From contig JAFTRE010000018.1 in assembly GCA_017462385.1 (NCBI GenBank), positions 1-35,603 on the forward strand: DNA of 35,603 bases, written 5' to 3'. This DNA is from Clostridia bacterium. Its GTDB lineage: Bacteria; Bacillota; Clostridia; Oscillospirales; CAG-272. Both the position numbers and the translations under genes were made by a program. Positions 31,917-35,603 of this stretch are shown here, in pieces (the stretch's first letter is position 1; the number at the start of each line of letters is the position of its first letter). The notes below the pieces were generated by a model that saw nothing but the letters and a program-made list of their open reading frames with translations, ran no database searches and was not told where the DNA came from.

Positions 31917-32753
31917 ATGATAAATTATTATATTACCGAATATCTGCCACAGGGGGACACGCTCGGGCAGCTCGAGCATACGATAAATTCGCGCGACGAG
32001 GAGCATACTCACGCTTATTTTGATATAATTATCCCCATCTCAGGCGAGGGACGGCAGTTTATCGACGGCAAAAGCTATGATATAAAATGTGGGAACATTT
32101 ATTTTATCGATCGCTCCATCCCGCATTTTATTATACCCGAGGGCGAGCTGCGCTATCGCGAGTTGCTTATTGCGGCGGATTTTTTTGAGAGTCAGACCGA
32201 CGCGGGCGAGCTGCGCCGCATTTTTTACACCGACAGCGAATATCAGCCCGCGCTGTCGCTTACCGAGGAGGAGCGGGGCGTTCTGGACTTTATTTTGCGC
32301 TCGCTTGAGCGTGAAAATAAGAGGCGTGCGGGAGATTTTCGCACGCTGATGCGCATGTGGGTCAAGCTTATGGGGCAGTATTTTGCCCGCGCAATGGAGA
32401 GAGCGAGAAGTGAACTGGCAAATCGCGATCCGCTTTATGTTTTGTCGGTGGCACTGGAATATGTGGACAAGCATTTTACCGAGAATATCTCGCAGGAGGA
32501 GCTTGCCGAGCGCTTCAGATACAATTCGGCATATTTTTCGCGCATGTTCAAAAAGCATAAGGGCATGAATCTTTCCGATTATATAACGGGCAAGCGCATA
32601 GATTATGCCGCCGAGCTGCTGAGCGGCACGGATATGTCCGCCGAGCAGATCTCCGAGACGGTCGGATATAAAAGTAAGCCGCAGTTTTATAATACATTTG
32701 TCCGCATCAAGGGCGTCACGCCGAGGCAGTATAGGTTGGAGAATAAAAAATGA
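31917..32753 (+). CDS. AraC-family transcriptional regulator with cupin sensor
   Basis: A 278-residue regulator. The N-terminal ~90 residues form a cupin-like sensor (HTHAYFDIIIPISGEGRQFI, then GNIYFIDRSIPHFI). The C-terminal ~100 residues carry the two AraC helix-turn-helix motifs (ISQEELAERFRYNSAYFSRM and AEQISETVGYKSKPQFYNTF), ending in the usual KGVTPRQYR. AAAGGA precedes the start. It is divergent from the FAD oxidoreductase gene with 177 bases between start codons, the standard layout for a local activator responding to a substrate of that enzyme. A strong terminator follows. Confidence 0.93.
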   Translation: MINYYITEYLPQGDTLGQLEHTINSRDEEHTHAYFDIIIPISGEGRQFIDGKSYDIKCGNIYFIDRSIPHFIIPEGELRYRELLIAADFFESQTDAGELRRIFYTDSEYQPALSLTEEERGVLDFILRSLERENKRRAGDFRTLMRMWVKLMGQYFARAMERARSELANRDPLYVLSVALEYVDKHFTENISQEELAERFRYNSAYFSRMFKKHKGMNLSDYITGKRIDYAAELLSGTDMSAEQISETVGYKSKPQFYNTFVRIKGVTPRQYRLENKK

Positions 32754-32787
32754 AAATGAGCGCTTTTGCGCTCATTTTCATTTTTTT
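32745..32787 (+). terminator. Intrinsic terminator of the AraC-family gene
   Basis: A 13-bp stem TGAAAATGAGCGC/GCGCTCATTTTCA with a four-T loop, flanked by A and T runs. It overlaps the stop codon region and separates the gene from the T-box unit. Confidence 0.9.
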
Positions 32788-32798
32788 GCAAAAAACTA

Positions 32799-32827
32799 TT
32801 GACAACCGCGCTTTATTGTGGTAAACT
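32799..32827 (+). promoter_or_regulatory. Promoter of the T-box transcript
   Basis: TTGACA (32799-32804), 17-base spacer, TAAACT (32822-32827). Transcription would start about at 32835, at the beginning of the T-box leader. Confidence 0.75.
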
Positions 32828-32834
32828 ATAATGC

Positions 32835-33083
32835 AATTAAAGACTGTGACGAAGAATTTCGCAAAGGGAAAGCCTCCAGAGAGCGGGCGTGTGGTGTGAG
32901 TCCGCGGTGAGTAACTGTGCGTCTGTCGCTTCCGAGTCGGTCGGCTGAGGGAAATGCGTGTAGGTCGGCACGTGTGCGCCGCGTTAAGGCGCAGGGCTTA
33001 GATGAGCCTGCTGAGGGGCGCATTTGCGCAATTTGAGTGGTACCGCGGTTTTTCCGTCTCATGCTTTCATGAGGCGTTTTTTG
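32835..33083 (+). promoter_or_regulatory. T-box leader (tRNA-sensing transcriptional riboswitch)
   Basis: The T-box TGGTACCGCGG is at 33038-33048. The antiterminator pairs GAG 33035-33037 with CTC 33058-33060 and GCGG 33045-33048 with CCGT 33054-33057, leaving the seven-base TGGTACC bulge. The competing terminator is a 9-bp stem 33055-33063/33068-33076 with six Ts after it. Upstream, stem I shows a K-turn-like TGA (32847) opposite GAG (32934), AGAGAGCGGGC and GGTGTGAG in the distal loops. The likely specifier is GTC (Val) at 32925-32927. The bulge residue T predicts an A discriminator, which fits tRNA-Val. Family is certain; specificity is tentative. Confidence 0.9.
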
Positions 33084-33115
33084 TTTTATACAGTCATTTT
33101 TTCGGAGGATCAAAA

Positions 33116-35371
33116 ATGGAACCCAGTATTCGTGAAATAGGCGAAAGAATCCAAACTCTGCGCGAGATACTTGAGATCTCCCGCGAGGAGATGGCAAGCA
33201 CCACAGGTGTGAGCGTTGAGCAATATATCGCAATGGAGGAGGGCAAGTCGGATATAGGCATCTCTTTCGCTTACCGTTGCGCGCTGCGCTTCGGCGTTGA
33301 TGTCAACGATCTGCTCGAGGGCAAAAGCCCTACATTGACGGGACTTTCCGTAGTTCGTTCGGGTAAAGGAATAAAGATCGGCAGACGCACGGGCTTTGAC
33401 TATATGTCGCTGGCGCCGCTGTTCAAAAACAAAAAGGCAGAGCCGTTTTTGGTTCTTGCCGCATATAAAGAGGAAGAGCAGCACACCCCGATACATACTA
33501 CCAGCCACGCCGGTCAGGAGATAGACATTATCCGCCGCGGACAGATGAAGCTGGTGGTGGGCGATAATGTTGAGATCATCGGAGAGGGCGACGTTGCCTT
33601 TTTCGACAGCTCGATCCCGCACGGTATGATCGCCGTCGGCGGTGCAGACTGTGAGTTTTACGCCATCGTTATCAACGGCGACGAATCGGCAAAGCAGCAG
33701 CACGTTTCTCCCAAAGCGCCCGAGACTCAAAAAGGTGTGCTGGGTATTGCCGACAAGTTTATAACCACAACCGTGGATGAGGACGGTATTTTTTCGGGCA
33801 TTACCTTCCATGACGACGATAAATTCAACTTCGCTTATGACGTTGTTGACGCTATCGCTGCCGCCGCACCTGACAAGCTCGCACTGCTTCATGTCGACAA
33901 GGACATGACCGAGCGTCGCTTTACATTTAAGGACATCAGCCGTGAGTCCAACCGCGCCGCAAATTATTTCCGTTCGCTCGGCATCAAAAAGGGCGACAGA
34001 GTCATGATGATACTCAAGCGGCATTATCAGTTCTGGATAGCTATGATAGGTCTCAACAAGCTGGGCGCAGTTGCCATTCCCGCAACCAATCAGTTGCTCA
34101 AAAAGGATATCGTATACCGTTTCAACGCCGCAGGCGTCAAGGCTATAATCGCAACTCCCGATGACAATGTGCCGATTCATGTTGAGGAGTCGCTTGCCGA
34201 GTCACCGACCGTAGAGATCAAAATGATAGTAGGCGGTCCTCGTGACGGCTGGCGCGATTTTGACGCCGACCTCGCTTGCTTCTCGTCTCGCTTTGAGCGC
34301 ACCGATGTGGGTGGAGACGATCCGTTACTTATGTACTTTACTTCGGGAACCACGGGCTATCCCAAGATCGCAATGCATGTTCATAAATATCCGCTCGGCC
34401 ACTATGCGACCGCTCGCTTCTGGCACAATGTTGACCCGAACGGTTTGCATCTTACCATTTCGGATACCGGCTGGGCAAAGGCTATGTGGGGCAAGCTTTA
34501 CGGTCAGTGGATGGCGGAGGGCGCGCTGTTTGTATACAACTTCGACCGCTTCCATGCCGAGGACATTCTCCCGCTGTTTGCCAAATACGGCATAACCACT
34601 TTCTGCGCACCGCCCACAATGTATCGTTTCCTTATAAAAGAGGATCTGAGCAAGTACGACCTGTCCTCCATCAAGCACGCCTCCATCGCGGGCGAGGCGC
34701 TCAACCCGGAGGTCATGGAGCAGTTCAAGAAGCACACGGGACTTACTATTATGGAAGCTTTCGGTCAGACCGAGACAACAGTTGTTATCGGAAACTTTGT
34801 CGGAATGCAGCCCAAGCCCGGCTCTATGGGCAAGGCGTCTCCGCTGTATGATGTTGACCTTGTAGACAGCGACGGTAATCCTGTCGCCGACGGCGAGACG
34901 GGCGAGATAGTTATCCGCACCGACAAGGGAATACCCAACGGTCTGTTCCGCGGGTATTATCGCGACGAGCAAAAGACAGCCGAGGCATGGCACGACGGTA
35001 TGTACCATCTGGGTGACACCGCATGGCGTGACGAGGAGGGTTATTATCACTATGTCGGTCGTGTGGACGATCTTATCAAGTCGTCGGGCTATCGCATAGG
35101 CCCGTTCGAGATTGAGTCGGTCATTATGGAGCTGCCTTATGTGCTTGAGTGCGCCATTACAGCCGCGCCCGATGAGATACGCGGACAAGTTGTCAAGGCA
35201 TCCATCGTGCTGGTCAAGGGTACACAGCCGTCGGACGAGCTCAAAAAGGAGATACAAACCTATGTTAAGGAGCACACCGCACCTTATAAATATCCCCGCA
35301 TTGTCGAATTCCTCGACGAGCTTCCCAAGACCGTCAGTGGTAAGATACGCCGCAGCGAGCTGAGAAAATAA
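33116..35371 (+). CDS. HTH (XRE)-cupin-acyl-CoA synthetase fusion
   Basis: A 751-residue protein with three domains: an XRE-type helix-turn-helix at about 8-65 (LREILEISREEMASTTGVSV), a cupin at about 110-190 (HTTSHAGQEIDIIRRG, SIPHGMIAVG), and an AMP-forming acyl-CoA synthetase from about 225 to the end. Synthetase motifs are YFTSGTTGYPK near 406, EAFGQTETT, YHLGDTAWRDEEGYYHYVGR and the catalytic lysine in PKTVSGKIRRSEL. It would activate a carboxylic acid as its CoA thioester, and the N-terminal half suggests it also binds DNA and senses a small ligand. The start has CGGAGGA upstream, directly after the T-box terminator. The acid substrate is unknown; branched-chain or medium-chain acids are candidates. 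Confidence 0.9.
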   Translation: MEPSIREIGERIQTLREILEISREEMASTTGVSVEQYIAMEEGKSDIGISFAYRCALRFGVDVNDLLEGKSPTLTGLSVVRSGKGIKIGRRTGFDYMSLAPLFKNKKAEPFLVLAAYKEEEQHTPIHTTSHAGQEIDIIRRGQMKLVVGDNVEIIGEGDVAFFDSSIPHGMIAVGGADCEFYAIVINGDESAKQQHVSPKAPETQKGVLGIADKFITTTVDEDGIFSGITFHDDDKFNFAYDVVDAIAAAAPDKLALLHVDKDMTERRFTFKDISRESNRAANYFRSLGIKKGDRVMMILKRHYQFWIAMIGLNKLGAVAIPATNQLLKKDIVYRFNAAGVKAIIATPDDNVPIHVEESLAESPTVEIKMIVGGPRDGWRDFDADLACFSSRFERTDVGGDDPLLMYFTSGTTGYPKIAMHVHKYPLGHYATARFWHNVDPNGLHLTISDTGWAKAMWGKLYGQWMAEGALFVYNFDRFHAEDILPLFAKYGITTFCAPPTMYRFLIKEDLSKYDLSSIKHASIAGEALNPEVMEQFKKHTGLTIMEAFGQTETTVVIGNFVGMQPKPGSMGKASPLYDVDLVDSDGNPVADGETGEIVIRTDKGIPNGLFRGYYRDEQKTAEAWHDGMYHLGDTAWRDEEGYYHYVGRVDDLIKSSGYRIGPFEIESVIMELPYVLECAITAAPDEIRGQVVKASIVLVKGTQPSDELKKEIQTYVKEHTAPYKYPRIVEFLDELPKTVSGKIRRSELRK

Positions 35372-35382
35372 ATAAAATGTTC

Positions 35383-35409
35383 AAACGCCGCGGCAATGCC
35401 GCGGCGTTT
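35383..35409 (+). terminator. Intrinsic terminator after the acyl-CoA synthetase gene
   Basis: A 12-bp GC-rich stem AAACGCCGCGGC/GCCGCGGCGTTT with loop AAT, 11 bases after the stop codon. Confidence 0.85.
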
Positions 35410-35413
35410 GCGT

Positions 35414-35446
35414 AAAATCTCCTATTGAATATAGGAGATTTTTTTG
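35414..35446 (+). terminator. Second hairpin with T run
   Basis: A 12-bp stem AAAATCTCCTAT/ATAGGAGATTTT with loop TGAAT, followed by a T run. It could be a backup terminator or the boundary of the repeat that follows. Confidence 0.65.
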
Positions 35447-35447
35447 T

Positions 35448-35603
35448 TATAATGTACGCAGAAAGCCTTGCTTACGCAAGTCTTTGGGCTTCGCCCCACC
35501 CGTGCTTCGCACGGCTGCGTAATTGACGGCTTCGCAAAAATGCTCTTGCAAGCAAGCATTTTTGCTCATGGTATAATGTACGCAGAAAGCCTTGCCTACG
35601 CAA
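35448..35603. repeat. Hairpin-rich direct repeat running off the window
   Basis: TATAATGTACGCAGAAAGCC starts at 35448 and again at 35572, a period of 124 bases. The 32 bases visible in the second copy differ at one position. Within one unit are several hairpins: CTTGC/GCAAG (35466-35479), GGGC/GCCC, CCGTGC/GCACGG, and AAAAATGCT/AGCATTTTT near the end. No gene is present. The second copy is cut by the window edge, so the number of units is unknown. Confidence 0.7.

Noticed and set aside
31740-32012. N-terminal extension of the FAD oxidoreductase
   Set aside because: The extra ~90 residues run through the consensus promoter and into the divergent AraC gene and are not family-like.
32835-33115. 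Short reading frame starting at 33002 fused to the acyl-CoA synthetase
   Set aside because: It lies within the T-box RNA; translation should start at 33116 behind CGGAGGA.

Overview
The window reads as chromosomal DNA of a Gram-positive anaerobe, most likely a gut-type Clostridia (Oscillospiraceae-like). This is inferred from the near-consensus SigA promoters with 17-bp spacers, AGGAGG-type ribosome binding sites, many intrinsic terminators, a transcriptional T-box leader, and the gene families present. Most genes are moderately GC-rich. One block at about 22.9-25.6 kb is visibly AT-rich and looks foreign.

Layout. 1-3 kb (minus): pnp (3' end outside the window), a long leader hairpin, rpsO with its promoter, and two half-size TauE/SafE permeases. 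3-11 kb (plus): ftsK, a DUF4886 protein, recA-recX, a small AAA ATPase, a NUDIX hydrolase and a PHP-domain protein, ending in a terminator and a four-hairpin array. 10.9-13.3 kb (minus): a GH27 alpha-galactosidase, a tiny zinc-ribbon protein and a DgoK-type sugar-acid kinase. 13.4-16 kb: a 182-bp hairpin-rich element, a type I phosphodiesterase (minus) and a divergent LacI-family regulator (plus).

15.98-22.6 kb is the most unusual part. A minus-strand operon encodes TPP-dependent 2-oxoacid dehydrogenase E1 alpha and E1 beta, then a protein joining a lipoyl domain and a peripheral subunit-binding domain to a class C beta-lactamase-fold serine hydrolase/acyltransferase where an E2 catalytic core would be expected. 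A histidine phosphatase and an SDR oxidoreductase follow. A lipoate-protein ligase is transcribed divergently. The palindrome ATGTAATTACAT lies beside both divergent promoters, with a near-copy between the LacI gene and the phosphodiesterase. I infer a regulated lipoyl-based acyl-transfer or hydrolysis module. No E2 core or E3 is in the window.

22.6-25.6 kb: a 204-bp MITE-like element with an 8-bp target duplication, a diverged orphan copy of the last ~20 codons of pyk, and an AT-rich island with a secreted RICIN-BIG2-clan CD-like protein broken by one in-frame TGA, then a lipoprotein. The real pyk gene follows, so the island lies between two direct copies of the pyk 3' end.

25.6-35.6 kb: pyk, trpS, a YitT-family membrane protein, a MocR/LysN-type aminotransferase and an FAD-dependent oxidoreductase (all minus). 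An AraC-type regulator diverges from the oxidoreductase. Last comes a T-box leader controlling a 751-aa HTH-cupin-acyl-CoA synthetase fusion, two terminators, and a hairpin-rich direct repeat running off the window. I saw no tRNA or rRNA gene and no CRISPR array.
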